From: Propionispora sp. 2/2-37
GTDB taxonomy: Bacteria; Bacillota; Negativicutes; Propionisporales; Propionisporaceae
Assembly: GCF_001298735.1 (NCBI RefSeq)
Contig: NZ_CYSP01000007.1
Span: forward strand, 62,001 to 126,000
Length of the DNA stretch: 64,000 bases
Direction: 5' to 3'
Under the pieces are notes generated by a model that saw nothing but the letters and a program-made list of their open reading frames with translations, was not told the origin of the DNA and made no database searches. The first letter of the stretch is position 1. Every line of letters begins with the position of its first letter. A program made the translations under genes and the position numbers. Below, one piece after another: positions 26,655 to 36,169 of this stretch.

Positions 26655-27833
26655 ATGTGTGAATCTGGGCAACCGTCTCTTTTAGAATTGAGAAAATTTA
26701 TGGCTCCGGAATTTATCTTTGGCGTGGACGCCTGTCTGTTGGCCGGTCAATATCTTCGTAATTTCGGTACTCGCAGGGTTTTGCTGGTAACCGATAGCCA
26801 TCTGCGCAACACCACCGCCTGGGTTCAAAAACTGGAAACCTCTTTGTCATCCGCCAATCTGCCTTTTGTGGTGGTTGACCAGGTTTCGCCCAATCCCCGC
26901 GCAGTGGAAGTCATGGACGGTGCGGCATTATTTTTGCAAGCCCGTTGTAATGCCATTTTGGCTTTAGGCGGTGGCAGCGTTATGGATTGCGCCAAGGCAA
27001 TCGGCATTATCGCTTCCAGCGGCGGCCACATTGCCGACTATGAAGGAGTCGACCGGATAAAACGCGCCATGCCGCCGCTCATCTGTATACCCACTACCAG
27101 CGGCACCGCCTCGGAAGTATCGCAATTTTCCATCATCACTCATGAAACACAAAGAAGGAAACTGGCTATTGTCAGTAAAACGCTGGTTCCGGATGTCGCA
27201 CTGCTTGATCCGCAGCTCACGACGACTATGAATCCTTTTTTCACAGCCTGCAGCGGCATGGACGCTTTAACGCATGCTATTGAGGCTTATGTATCCAATG
27301 CCAGTTCTCCGGCAACCAATCTTCACGCCCTTGAAGCGCTGCGTATTGTCTGGAGTACCCTGCCGCGCGTACTTGCCCGGCCGGCTGATATAGCCTTGCG
27401 GGCCCAAATGCTGTTTGCCAGCTTACAGGCCGGTCTGGCTTTTTCCAATGCTATCTTGGGCGCCACTCACTCTCTGGCTCATGGCCTGGGGGGATTGTTT
27501 GATCTAACCCATGGCGAATGTAACGCCATTTTACTGGCTCCGGTCGTTGCCGCCAATTATTCCGCCTGCCCGGAAAAATTTCAGCACATCGGCCGTTTAC
27601 TGGGTCTTGATTTACAGGGAATGACGGTTGGAAAGGCCGCTGCCCTGCTGGCCGGTACGATTGAAAATTACCGGCGGCAGATCGGCCTTACTCATTCGCT
27701 GAAGGATTTGGGCGTCAGCCGTTCCGATTTTTCCCGTCTGGCGGCGGTGGCCTTAAAAGATCCCTGTCTGGCCACCAACCCCCGCCCGCTGGAACAACAC
27801 GATCTGGAGGCTATCTATGAACAGGCATTGTAA
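26655..27833 (+). CDS. Iron-containing alcohol dehydrogenase
   Basis: 392 residues of the group III dehydrogenase family. NAD(P)-binding GGGSVMDCAKAIG and PTTSGTASEVSQFSII lie in the N-terminal domain. The iron ligands lie in the helical C-terminal domain (CSGMDALTHAIEAYVS, HSLAHGLGGLFDLTHGECNAILL). It interconverts an alcohol and an aldehyde or ketone. The natural substrate (ethanol, butanol, 1,3-propanediol or other) cannot be set. AAAGGAG precedes ATG 26655. Its last 17 bp overlap the next gene, a c-di-GMP enzyme, an odd pairing. Confidence 0.94.
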   Translation: MCESGQPSLLELRKFMAPEFIFGVDACLLAGQYLRNFGTRRVLLVTDSHLRNTTAWVQKLETSLSSANLPFVVVDQVSPNPRAVEVMDGAALFLQARCNAILALGGGSVMDCAKAIGIIASSGGHIADYEGVDRIKRAMPPLICIPTTSGTASEVSQFSIITHETQRRKLAIVSKTLVPDVALLDPQLTTTMNPFFTACSGMDALTHAIEAYVSNASSPATNLHALEALRIVWSTLPRVLARPADIALRAQMLFASLQAGLAFSNAILGATHSLAHGLGGLFDLTHGECNAILLAPVVAANYSACPEKFQHIGRLLGLDLQGMTVGKAAALLAGTIENYRRQIGLTHSLKDLGVSRSDFSRLAAVALKDPCLATNPRPLEQHDLEAIYEQAL

Positions 27834-29745
27834 GCCCTCAACGGAAAAAAACTTTACCCGTGAACTCCTGATTGGCCTGGGCGAGGCCTCGGTACGAAAA
27901 AGTTACTATCCGGAACTCCAGCAGCGGCTGGCCGAACTGGAACGCTTCCGCTTATTGCTGGACCAGGCACAGGACGCCGTTTTTTTAGTGGAACTGCCTG
28001 ACGGCCGGATTGTTGATGCCAATGCCGCGGCCTGCAGTTGGTGCGGCGCCGATAGCAACGCCCTGATCGGCACTTTGGTCTCCAAGTGGCTGGATTTGCC
28101 GGTTCCGCTGGAACTACTGCACGAGAATACCGTCCAGTCCTGCTGCACCTTCCATTACCAGGACGGCCTCGCCATTCCGGTGGAGCTATCTCTGGCGACG
28201 GCCACTTTGGACAACCAAGGGTATCTGGTCATCTGTGCCCGGGACATTACGCAACGGAAAATCGCAGAAACCAGTCTGCTTACCGCCCAAAACAAACTGC
28301 ACCAAAGCTATACCGAACTGGCAGCCCTGTATGCCCAGCTATCGGCAACCGAGGAATCCCTGCACAAAAAAATTGAAGAACTGGAACAAAGCCAGGAGGC
28401 TCTGAAAGACCGTGAAGAACGCATCCGGCATATTGCCTACCATGACGCACTGACCAACCTGCCCAACCGGGCCAGCTTTAAGGAAAAGCTTCATGCCGCC
28501 TTATTGCAGACAGCAAAGACCCAAGCCAGCGGCTGCGTCCTGTTAGTCGACTTGGATAATTTTAAAATTATGAATGCGTCCTGGGGAAATGACCTGGGTG
28601 ATGAAATACTGATAGAAACAGCCCGGCGCCTGCGCTCCTGCCTGCCGGCCGGAGCGACCATTGCCCGCATCGGCGGCGATGAGTTCGGCTTACTCCTCTG
28701 GCCGGGTAATAAAAACGCAATTGCCCAATGGGCCGCTTGCATCCTTGCTTCTTTCAACGCCCCCTTTATCCTGCGCGGCACTACCTTCACGGTATCCTGC
28801 AGTTTGGGTGCGGCCCAGTTTGCCGCTGATGCCAAAAACGTGGAACAGGTGCTTCGCAATGCGGACAGCGCCCTATACCGCGCCAAATCCTCCGGCCGTA
28901 AAACCTGGCGTCTGTTTACCCAGGATATGCAGAAAGCCATCGTCAATCGTATGGAACTGGAAGCTGATTTGCACAAGACATTGTCCAGCAATGGATTTTC
29001 GTTGCATTACCAGCCCCAGTTGGAACTGCTTTCCGGCCGGACGCTTAGCTTTGAAGCCCTGCTTCGCTGGAACCATCCTGCAAAAGGTTTCATCCCGCCG
29101 CAAACCTTCATCCCCATTGCCGAAGAAACCGGCTTAATTCTGCCAATCGGCGACTGGGTCATCCGCACCGCCTGCCGGTTTGGCAAACGGTTATGTCAAA
29201 AACATCAACAGCTTTTGCGGATAGCGGTAAATATATCGGCCCGGCAGCTCATGCAGGCCGATTTCACCCGGCGGCTCCACACTATCCTGCTGGAGGAAGG
29301 CTATCCACCGGAAGCCCTGGAACTGGAAATCACGGAAAGTATGCTGATCGAATCCTTTGATTCCTGTGTCAAACAACTGACCCAATTGCGGACACTGGGT
29401 ATCCGAATTGCCTTGGATGATTTCGGCACCGGTTACTCTTCCTTAACCTACCTCAGCCGCTTTCCGATTGATACCATTAAAATTGATAAATCCTTTTTGC
29501 ACCAATCCGCTACAAATCTGGCAGCAGCAGCCATTATCAGCACCGTTATCCACCTGGCCCGTCAGATGAACCTTGACGTGGTAGCCGAAGGAGTGGAAAC
29601 CCCCGAACAGTTGCAGTCACTGATCAATCTGGACTGTGGCTTCATCCAGGGCTATCTGATCAGCCAGCCGCTGCCGCCGGAGGCGGCGATTTCCTTCGCC
29701 ATTCATCACCTGCCTGCCCATATTCCCGCTATTGCTAAAAAATAA
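27817..29745 (+). CDS. PAS-GGDEF-EAL c-di-GMP protein
   Basis: 642 residues: a PAS sensor (about 40-150), a coiled-coil linker (about 150-205), a GGDEF diguanylate cyclase domain (about 205-370) with intact RIGGDEFGLLL, and an EAL phosphodiesterase domain (about 385-635) with FEALLRW, the ITES motif, DDFGTGYSSL and VAEGVET. Both catalytic signatures look intact, so it may make and break c-di-GMP depending on its PAS signal. No membrane segment is seen. It starts inside the end of the alcohol dehydrogenase gene with its own GGAGG 6 bases before ATG 27817. Confidence 0.95.
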   Translation: MNRHCKPSTEKNFTRELLIGLGEASVRKSYYPELQQRLAELERFRLLLDQAQDAVFLVELPDGRIVDANAAACSWCGADSNALIGTLVSKWLDLPVPLELLHENTVQSCCTFHYQDGLAIPVELSLATATLDNQGYLVICARDITQRKIAETSLLTAQNKLHQSYTELAALYAQLSATEESLHKKIEELEQSQEALKDREERIRHIAYHDALTNLPNRASFKEKLHAALLQTAKTQASGCVLLVDLDNFKIMNASWGNDLGDEILIETARRLRSCLPAGATIARIGGDEFGLLLWPGNKNAIAQWAACILASFNAPFILRGTTFTVSCSLGAAQFAADAKNVEQVLRNADSALYRAKSSGRKTWRLFTQDMQKAIVNRMELEADLHKTLSSNGFSLHYQPQLELLSGRTLSFEALLRWNHPAKGFIPPQTFIPIAEETGLILPIGDWVIRTACRFGKRLCQKHQQLLRIAVNISARQLMQADFTRRLHTILLEEGYPPEALELEITESMLIESFDSCVKQLTQLRTLGIRIALDDFGTGYSSLTYLSRFPIDTIKIDKSFLHQSATNLAAAAIISTVIHLARQMNLDVVAEGVETPEQLQSLINLDCGFIQGYLISQPLPPEAAISFAIHHLPAHIPAIAKK

Positions 29746-29774
29746 AAACGCCGGTTATTGTTAAAACCGGCGTT
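29741..29774 (-). terminator. Terminator between GGDEF-EAL and isochorismatase genes
   Basis: 10-bp perfect stem AACGCCGGTT / AACCGGCGTT (29747-29774), followed on the minus strand by a T-rich run. It primarily ends the isochorismatase transcript. The stem may also serve the plus-strand gene that stops at 29745. Confidence 0.8.
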
Positions 29775-29787
29775 CACTGTCATCCTG

Positions 29788-30285
29788 CTAGGACAACAGC
29801 CGTTTTAAAGCTCCCAGGGAAATAATCTCGTTGACATTTTCCACAAATGGGATGTTTTGCGGGTTGCGGCTGGCAATCCCGCCCCGCAGAAGAATGGGCA
29901 CCAGATCAAGATCGAGAGCTCCGCGATAAGTCGACAATACGCAGTATTCGGCACAATAGCCGGTAAGAATCAAGGTGTCCACCTTCAGCTGTTGCAGCTT
30001 TTCTGCCAGCCCGGTCTTGTTTAAAGCGTTCCCGTAAGTTTTAACAATGTGAATATCCTCCGGCTTAATGTGCAGATGTTCCGGCAGTTCGAATCCTTCC
30101 GTTCCCGGCAAAACACCGCTGGCTTCGTTGCAATGCTGCACGCAGATGACCGGCAGGTTCCGTGAATGAAAGAAATCGATAGCCTCATTAACAACAAGGA
30201 TGGCTTCCTCCAGCGATCTGGCCGTTTCCGGGCTCCGTTTAAAAAATGCCTTCTGGATATCAATAACGAAAAGCGCCGCTTTCAT
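29788..30285 (-). CDS. Isochorismatase-like cysteine hydrolase
   Basis: 165 residues, one isochorismatase-fold domain. The catalytic triad can be read as aspartate in FVIDIQKAF, a central lysine, and cysteine in LTGYCAEYCVLST. Relatives hydrolyse nicotinamide, N-carbamoyl amino acids or similar amides. The active-site cysteine favours amidohydrolase activity over isochorismate. Start ATG 30285 has GGAGGG 8 bases upstream. The gene is divergent from the REC-GGDEF gene. Confidence 0.9.
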   Translation of the reverse strand: MKAALFVIDIQKAFFKRSPETARSLEEAILVVNEAIDFFHSRNLPVICVQHCNEASGVLPGTEGFELPEHLHIKPEDIHIVKTYGNALNKTGLAEKLQQLKVDTLILTGYCAEYCVLSTYRGALDLDLVPILLRGGIASRNPQNIPFVENVNEIISLGALKRLLS

Positions 30286-30492
30286 GATGTAATCCCTCCT
30301 CATTTTTACTAATTAGATTGGCTTTATCCTAACTTATACGACATCACCTGGCCGAATCCTCCCCCGTCTCCGGCTGATCTCTGTCGGAACCGGCAGGTAT
30401 TGAGGCCAAGCCGCTCCATTCTCTCATCAAGGACAGTTTCCGTCCGGAATGTTGCAACTACCATTACGCTGCCGCAAAAGAAGGAGATACGT

Positions 30493-31407
30493 ATGCGCAT
30501 CTTGATTGCAGACGACAAAGAAATCAATCGCCGTATTCTGACCGACATTCTGCATAACATGGGCTATGAAACCCAGGAAGCGTCCGACGGCCGGGAAGCC
30601 CTGAGCATTCTTGAAAAAAAACACTCCCCGTCGATTGTGCTGCTGGACTGGGAAATGCCCCATATGAACGGCCTGGAGGTCTGCCGGATGTTACGACGCC
30701 GGGACACTACGGGCTTAAATTACAAATACATTATCATGATTACCGGCCATCAGGAAGCAGCCTCTATTGATACGGCCTTTGCCGCCGGCGCCGACGACTA
30801 CATTGCCAAACCGTTCAATCTGCAAAAGCTGGCGTTACGCCTGCGAGTGGCCAAGCGCATTGCCGAAATGCAGCAATACCTGCGCCGTCTGGCAACACAC
30901 GACGATTTAACCGCGGTGCTTAACCGCCGTACCATCGTGGCCCAGCTTAATACCCTCCTGACTGATAGTACCTGTTATCCGCTGGCGCTAGCCATACTGG
31001 ATATTGATCGTTTCCAGGCCATAAATGCGGCCCTGGGCCACATTACCGGTGACAGAAGTTTAAAAGAAATTGCCCGGAAAATAACCGCGACGCTGCCTGA
31101 CCACAGTCTGTTCGGACGTCTCGGCGGCGAAGAATTTGTTATAGCCCTGCCGGGTACCGATGCTGCCGGAGCCACAAAATTTTGCAATATGCTTCGTAAA
31201 CAATTCAGCTCCGATCCCCTCCAGATTTCCTGTCATTCCATTCCGGTAACCGTCAGTATCGGCTTGGCGGTCACACTGAAAAAGCTCTCTCTTGATACAT
31301 TGTTATGTACTGCCGCCGGTGCCCTCGCTACCGCTAAACAGCAGGGACGCAACCGACTGGTTGCCATGATCGCAGCAGAAGAACAGGTAAAATGCCTGCC
31401 ATCATGA
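30493..31407 (+). CDS. Response regulator diguanylate cyclase (REC-GGDEF)
   Basis: 304 residues. The receiver domain (1-120) has IADD, phospho-acceptor aspartate in VLLDWEMPHMNG and the conserved lysine in DYIAKPF. The GGDEF domain (about 135-300) has the active-type variant GGEEF (RLGGEEFVIAL). Phosphorylation of such PleD/WspR-like proteins usually promotes dimerisation and c-di-GMP synthesis. No cognate kinase gene is adjacent. The start is fixed by AAGGAGAT upstream of ATG 30493. The last codons and the stop lie inside a 48-bp perfect palindrome. Confidence 0.95.
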   Translation: MRILIADDKEINRRILTDILHNMGYETQEASDGREALSILEKKHSPSIVLLDWEMPHMNGLEVCRMLRRRDTTGLNYKYIIMITGHQEAASIDTAFAAGADDYIAKPFNLQKLALRLRVAKRIAEMQQYLRRLATHDDLTAVLNRRTIVAQLNTLLTDSTCYPLALAILDIDRFQAINAALGHITGDRSLKEIARKITATLPDHSLFGRLGGEEFVIALPGTDAAGATKFCNMLRKQFSSDPLQISCHSIPVTVSIGLAVTLKKLSLDTLLCTAAGALATAKQQGRNRLVAMIAAEEQVKCLPS

Positions 31408-31428
31408 TGGCAGGCATTTTACCTGTTC
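31381..31428. repeat. 48-bp perfect palindrome over the stop codon of REC-GGDEF
   Basis: 24-bp arms without spacer, starting GAACAGGTAAAATGCCTGCC and reading the same on the other strand. The TGA stop (31405-31407) is in the centre. No T-run follows on the plus strand beyond the stem, though the stem itself contains TTTT. It could form an exceptionally stable mRNA 3' hairpin or a cruciform. Confidence 0.85.
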
Positions 31429-31452
31429 TGACTCCGTATTTATATCGGAATG

Positions 31453-31695
31453 TTACCCTAATTCCCCTCTAAGGCGAGCTAACTCTGCCTGCGCTTCGGA
31501 ATAGTACCAGCGTACCGACTTGCCGAAAACGCATCTCATGGCGTCTACTTTACCTGCTTCAGCTAACTTGCGCATCTTTTTTACGTCAAATCCATTAGAA
31601 GAAAAATAACCCGCCGCAACAAACCCTCGATTGTGGAGCCATTTTCGGTAGTAATCGTAATCTCTACTTTCCAACTCAATGCGCCAAATCGCCAT
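31453..31695 (-). CDS. Hypothetical protein, 80 residues
   Basis: A small soluble protein, basic and aromatic-rich, beginning MAIWRIELESRDYDYYRKWL and ending LARLRGELG. I recognise no family. It is likely to be real: a near-consensus promoter (-35 TTTACA, 17 bp, -10 TATAAT) lies 34-62 bp upstream. The ribosome-binding site is poor (AAAGG at a long distance). A GTG three codons upstream is an alternative start. There are no cysteine pairs, signal peptide or membrane segment. Confidence 0.6.
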   Translation of the reverse strand: MAIWRIELESRDYDYYRKWLHNRGFVAAGYFSSNGFDVKKMRKLAEAGKVDAMRCVFGKSVRWYYSEAQAELARLRGELG

Positions 31696-31728
31696 GTACG
31701 TCACGGCCTTTCTCTTAAGTTTGCTTCC

Positions 31729-31757
31729 ATTATACACTATAAACGTACAAATGTAAA
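31729..31757 (-). promoter_or_regulatory. Promoter of the 80-residue hypothetical gene
   Basis: On the minus strand, -35 TTTACA (31752-31757), 17-bp spacer, -10 TATAAT (31729-31734). The predicted transcript start is about 28 bp before the ATG. Confidence 0.75.
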
Positions 31758-31852
31758 TTGATATAATGAAAATTTAACAATTAAGGTAAACTGGGAATAG
31801 TTATGTTTCCTTTCTGTAAAGAATAACCAGGCTTTTCTCTATACGGTCATAA

Positions 31853-33580
31853 TCATACCGGACTTATTTTCCAGGAACCGGCGCCATCTAATTCCAACTT
31901 CAGCCGGTGATATTTGGTTAACGTGCTACGGTGCCCGACACTGACCAAAATCGCCCGGGGCATTTTTTTACTGATCAGCTGATAAAGTTCTTGTTCTATC
32001 GGTTCATCCAGCGCCGTTGTCGCCTCATCTAAAATAAGTATCTCCGGCCGCTGCAGCAGAACCCTGGCAAAAGCCAGTCTTTGCTGTTCACCCAGCGACA
32101 GCACCTGTGCCCAGTCTTCCACTTCCTCCAGCCTGCCGCCTAAAAAGCCAAGTTTGCATTCGTCAAGCACTTGCTTCAGGCCAGCCTCATCCACCGGCTG
32201 GGCCAGACCCGGATAAGTCAGTGCCTCCCGCAAAGAACCGATCGGTATATAGGACTTTTGCGGCAGGAACAGCGCCTGCTTATCGGCGGGAAAAACGATT
32301 TTTCCCTGCCCGAACGGCCAGATTCCGGCCAGGGCCCGCAGCAGCGTGCTCTTACCGCAGCCGGAAGGGCCGCTGACCAGTACCGTATCGCCCGGTGCCA
32401 GCTGTAAATGAATATTCTGCAGCAAAGGATGCCCGTCCGGGCGGCAGACCGTTAGGTTCTCCACGCATAAACTTTCCTGTGGCTGCCGGACAATCTCCGG
32501 TTCAACCTGCTTTTGCCGCATCGCCCGGACATTGTCCATATTAACGGAAAACTGACTTAACCGGTTGATAACGGCCTGCCATTCCGCAAGCTGAGTAAAA
32601 CTGTCAATAAAAAACGACAGTGAAGTCTGTACCGTACCGTAGGCATCGGCAATTTGAAACATTTCCCCCAGAGTGATTTTATTGGCGAAATAACGCGGTG
32701 CCGCCACCAATATGCCGAAAATAATGGAAACCTGCGAATAACCGGCAACAAACCAGGTCAGTTTTTTATTCAAATTCATTACCTTCCAGTAGTTGCTGAA
32801 TACATTCTGAAACCGGGACAAAAAGTTCCGCTGTTCCTCCTGCTGCCCTTTATACAGCGCAACGCTTTCGCTGTTTTCCCGGAGGCGCATCAAGCTAAAA
32901 CGGAAATCGGCCTCGTAACGCTGCTGGATAAAATTCAGCTTCACCAACGGCTTGCCCAGCTTTACCGTTAGCCAGGTACCCAGCCCCGCATAACCGATAG
33001 CCGCCCAAACCAGATAGCCGCTAACCACAAATACCGTTTGTCCCAGCGGTATCTCCAGATCACCGGACATCTGCCACAAAATAAAAATAAACGAAATCAG
33101 CGTAACCCCCTCCCGCAGCAGTCCCAGCGACAACGTCAGAGCGTGCGTTACAAACAGATTGATATCCTCGCTGATACGCTGGTCGGGATTATCGGTGTTA
33201 TTGCTGTCAAGCAGCTTCATCCGGTAGAAGGTCTGATTGTGCAGCCATTCACCCAGGTATTGGGTGGTCAGCCATTTACGCCAGCGGATGGTAAGCATCA
33301 TGCGTAAATACAGCTGGTACCCGGCCATCAGGATAAAAAAACCGGCTAGCATACTGAAATCTCCCAGGGCGCTGACAAACCCGTCCCGGTTATGTTCATT
33401 TAACACATTGTAAAACGTGCTGCGCCACTTGTTAATCAGGACATTGATATACACAATGCCCAGATTTAAGGCAATAATAGCGGCAAGCAGTCCTCTGGCA
33501 CGCCACTTTTCCTCCGAGGACCAGTAGGCCCTGGCCAGTTTCCAGGCGCTGGCCAGCATTTGTAAATTCAGTCTTTTCAT
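31853..33580 (-). CDS. ABC transporter, fused permease-ATPase of the SbmA/YddA type
   Basis: 575 residues. An N-terminal membrane domain (about 25-330, six helices) is of the SbmA/BacA-like ABC membrane type 2, and contains the NTDNPDQRISEDI motif typical of this family and of ABCD proteins. The C-terminal ATPase (about 360-575) has Walker A GPSGCGKST, signature LSLGEQQRLAFARVL and Walker B ILILDEATTALDE. Relatives move peptides, vitamin B12 analogues or acyl-CoA. The substrate here is unknown. Apparently a single gene. Confidence 0.92.
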   Translation of the reverse strand: MKRLNLQMLASAWKLARAYWSSEEKWRARGLLAAIIALNLGIVYINVLINKWRSTFYNVLNEHNRDGFVSALGDFSMLAGFFILMAGYQLYLRMMLTIRWRKWLTTQYLGEWLHNQTFYRMKLLDSNNTDNPDQRISEDINLFVTHALTLSLGLLREGVTLISFIFILWQMSGDLEIPLGQTVFVVSGYLVWAAIGYAGLGTWLTVKLGKPLVKLNFIQQRYEADFRFSLMRLRENSESVALYKGQQEEQRNFLSRFQNVFSNYWKVMNLNKKLTWFVAGYSQVSIIFGILVAAPRYFANKITLGEMFQIADAYGTVQTSLSFFIDSFTQLAEWQAVINRLSQFSVNMDNVRAMRQKQVEPEIVRQPQESLCVENLTVCRPDGHPLLQNIHLQLAPGDTVLVSGPSGCGKSTLLRALAGIWPFGQGKIVFPADKQALFLPQKSYIPIGSLREALTYPGLAQPVDEAGLKQVLDECKLGFLGGRLEEVEDWAQVLSLGEQQRLAFARVLLQRPEILILDEATTALDEPIEQELYQLISKKMPRAILVSVGHRSTLTKYHRLKLELDGAGSWKISPV

Positions 33581-33715
33581 GGTTTCCCCCTTACCGCCTG
33601 TCTGATTAGCTGCTTCCGGCAGCCTCTGTTGCTGTGCCGGATAGAAAAGGACCCTTGGTTTCGCTGTCGCTTGCCAAAATTCCTTTTGTTACCGCCAGCC
33701 AGTGCAAAACCGGGT

Positions 33716-33740
33716 ATAAAAAAGCCGGCGAAAGCCGGCC
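33716..33740 (-). terminator. Terminator of the hem operon
   Basis: On the minus strand a GCCGGC-TTTC-GCCGGC hairpin is followed by six T. It lies directly after the hemL stop at 33745 and ends the tetrapyrrole operon. Confidence 0.9.
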
Positions 33741-33744
33741 TGAA

Positions 33745-35055
33745 TTATTTGTTGTTGCGGTGCTGTGCTACCTCGGCAAAAGCCTGCCGGCTGGCAGCAA
33801 TCGTTGCCTGTATATCCGCTTCCGTATGTGCTGCCGACATAAAGGAGGCCTCGAACGGAGAAGGTGCCAGATAAATGCCCTGTTTCAACATGGCATGAAA
33901 ATACAGGGTAAAGGCTCTGCTATCGGCCCTGGTTGCACTGTCATAATCATATACCGGCTCTTTACTAAAGAATAACCCAAACATAGAGCCGATGTGCTGA
34001 AACTGTAGGAAAAGTCCCTGTTTTTCGGCCTCCGTGCGCAACCCTTCACACAACTGCGCCGTCTTTTTGCCAAGGGCATCATAGATTCCCGTGGTTGCCG
34101 TCAGACGTTCCAGCGTGACTATGCCGGCTGTCATGGCCAGCGGATTGCCGCTGAGCGTGCCCGCCTGATAGACCGGCCCGGACGGAGAAACGCATTCCAT
34201 AATATCCCTTCGGCCACCGTACGCACCAACCGGAAGACCGCCGCCAATCACTTTGCCCAGGCAGGTAAGATCGGGAACAATACCGTACACCGCCTGCGCC
34301 CCGCCATAGGCAACCCTGAAACCGCTCATCACTTCATCAAAAATCAGTAATGCCCCGTAGCGGCGGGTAATATCCCGTACGGTTTGCAAATACCCCTCCC
34401 GCGGCAGCACCAGACCCATATTGCCTGCCACCGGTTCTATAATAACCGCGGCAATATCTTCGCCATGCTCGGCAAATGCCTGCCGCAGGGCTTCCTCATC
34501 ATTATAAGGTACGCTGATTGTGCCGGCCGCTACTCGTTCCGGCACACCGGGACTATCGGGAACACCCAGCGTGGACGCTCCTGAACCAGCCTTTACCAGC
34601 AGGCTGTCATGATGTCCGTGATAACAACCGATAAACTTTATAATCCGGCTGCGCCTGGTAAAAGCCCGTGCCAGACGCAGCACGCTCATGGTGGCTTCAG
34701 TTCCGGAATTCACCATCCGCACCAGTTCCATCGAAGGCACTGCTTGTTTCACCAGCATGGCCAGTTTCGTTTCTAACAGTGTAGGAGCCCCATAGCTGGT
34801 TCCCTGCAGCACTGCCTTCTTAAGCGCTTCGGTAACCTCCGGATGCGCATGTCCTAAAATCATCGGCCCCCAGGAACCAACATAATCAATATATTCATTG
34901 CCGTCAATATCATATAAACGGCTTCCGGCTGCCCGGGCGATGAAGGGTGGTGTGCCGCCCACACCCCGGAAAGAACGTACCGGGCTGTTTACTCCTCCCG
35001 GAATATGTTGTTTCGCCTCGTCAAAAGCTTTGGCGGACTGCTCCAAATGAAACAC
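33745..35055 (-). CDS. hemL: Glutamate-1-semialdehyde 2,1-aminomutase HemL
   Basis: 436 residues, PLP enzyme that turns glutamate-1-semialdehyde into 5-aminolevulinate. Seen are the N-terminal [20 protein letters not shown]-site [28 protein letters not shown] and the PLP lysine in [16 protein letters not shown]. The start is GTG 35055 with GGGAGG 8 bases upstream. It ends the operon after hemB (31 bp gap). Together with HemA it gives the C5 route to tetrapyrroles. Confidence 0.96.
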   Translation of the reverse strand: MFHLEQSAKAFDEAKQHIPGGVNSPVRSFRGVGGTPPFIARAAGSRLYDIDGNEYIDYVGSWGPMILGHAHPEVTEALKKAVLQGTSYGAPTLLETKLAMLVKQAVPSMELVRMVNSGTEATMSVLRLARAFTRRSRIIKFIGCYHGHHDSLLVKAGSGASTLGVPDSPGVPERVAAGTISVPYNDEEALRQAFAEHGEDIAAVIIEPVAGNMGLVLPREGYLQTVRDITRRYGALLIFDEVMSGFRVAYGGAQAVYGIVPDLTCLGKVIGGGLPVGAYGGRRDIMECVSPSGPVYQAGTLSGNPLAMTAGIVTLERLTATTGIYDALGKKTAQLCEGLRTEAEKQGLFLQFQHIGSMFGLFFSKEPVYDYDSATRADSRAFTLYFHAMLKQGIYLAPSPFEASFMSAAHTEADIQATIAASRQAFAEVAQHRNNK

Positions 35056-35086
35056 GATCGCTACCTCCCTCTGCGTGTGGAATCCA

Positions 35087-36073
35087 TCACGCTTCTTCTT
35101 TAAGCCATTGTGCGGCGTCCAGTGCATGATAAGTGATGATGATGTCCGCACCGCTGCGCTTCATGCTTAACAGCATCTCCATCACCATGCGCCGCTCATC
35201 AATCCAGCCGTTGGCCGCTGCGGCTTTTACCATGGCGTACTCACCGCTGACATTATACACGGCCATCGGCAGATCAAAACTGTCCTTAACCTGCCTTACC
35301 ACATCCAGGTAGGTCATGGCCGGTTTCACCATGAGGATATCGGCCCCTTCCTCCACATCCAGAGCCGCTTCCCGCAGCCCTTCACGGGCGTTGGCCGGAT
35401 CCATCTGGTAGCTTTTCCGGTCACCGAACTGCGGTGCCGAATCGGCTGCATCCCGGAAGGGTCCGTAAAAAGCCGAAGCATATTTAACCGCATAAGACAT
35501 AATGGCTACGTCATGAAAACCCTGCTGGTCCAGCATCTGTCGAATAGCCAGCACCCGCCCGTCCATCATATCCGAAGGAGCGACCATATCCGCACCTGCC
35601 CGGGCATGACTAAGCGCCGTTTTCGCCAAAAGTTCCAGCGTACTGTCATTATCCACCTTATGACCGTGCAGCATGCCGCAGTGGCCGTGGGTGGTATATT
35701 GGCAAAGACATACGTCGGTAATTACGGTAAGTTCCGGCAACGCCTCTTTTATCCGGGAAACAGCCTGCTGTACGGGGCTGTGCATGTCCCAGGCACTGGA
35801 ACCCTGTTCATCCTTGTAGGCGGGCAAACCAAAGACCAAAACAGCAGGAATCCCCAGTTCATAAACTTTACGGGCCACTTCCACCGCTTTATCGGCGGAA
35901 AAATGATACACGCCCGGCATAGACGCAATATCTTCCTCTATATTTTCTCCCGGTACAATAAACAACGGATATACCAAGTCCGCCGCCTGCAGAGTGTTTT
36001 CCCTCACCATCCGGCGGATCCCTGCCGATACCCGCAGTCTCCGGGGACGAATAAACGGTACGTTCATGTTCAT
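35087..36073 (-). CDS. hemB: Delta-aminolevulinic acid dehydratase (porphobilinogen synthase) HemB
   Basis: 328 residues. It condenses two 5-aminolevulinates to porphobilinogen. The zinc-type cysteine cluster is intact ([13 protein letters not shown]), and the two Schiff-base lysines lie in [17 protein letters not shown] and [11 protein letters not shown]. It is the penultimate gene of the operon. The 96-bp gap before it contains a long-range hairpin. Confidence 0.96.
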   Translation of the reverse strand: MNMNVPFIRPRRLRVSAGIRRMVRENTLQAADLVYPLFIVPGENIEEDIASMPGVYHFSADKAVEVARKVYELGIPAVLVFGLPAYKDEQGSSAWDMHSPVQQAVSRIKEALPELTVITDVCLCQYTTHGHCGMLHGHKVDNDSTLELLAKTALSHARAGADMVAPSDMMDGRVLAIRQMLDQQGFHDVAIMSYAVKYASAFYGPFRDAADSAPQFGDRKSYQMDPANAREGLREAALDVEEGADILMVKPAMTYLDVVRQVKDSFDLPMAVYNVSGEYAMVKAAAANGWIDERRMVMEMLLSMKRSGADIIITYHALDAAQWLKEEA

Positions 36074-36096
36074 TGACCTCCTCTACTCCCTGCTAC

Positions 36097-36162
36097 GGGG
36101 AAAGTCACATAACCTGAAACGGCAGACCGCCACGATCTCCATTTAGCCATGTGACTGTTCCC
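36097..36162 (-). other. Long-loop hairpin between cobA/hemD and hemB
   Basis: GGGGAAAGTCACAT (36097-36110) pairs with ATGTGACTGTTCCC (36149-36162), leaving a 38-nt loop and a small bulge. It fills the only sizeable gap in the hem operon. It could be an mRNA processing or attenuation element. There is no T-run, so it is not a plain terminator. Confidence 0.4.
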
Positions 36163-36169
36163 TTTCCTG

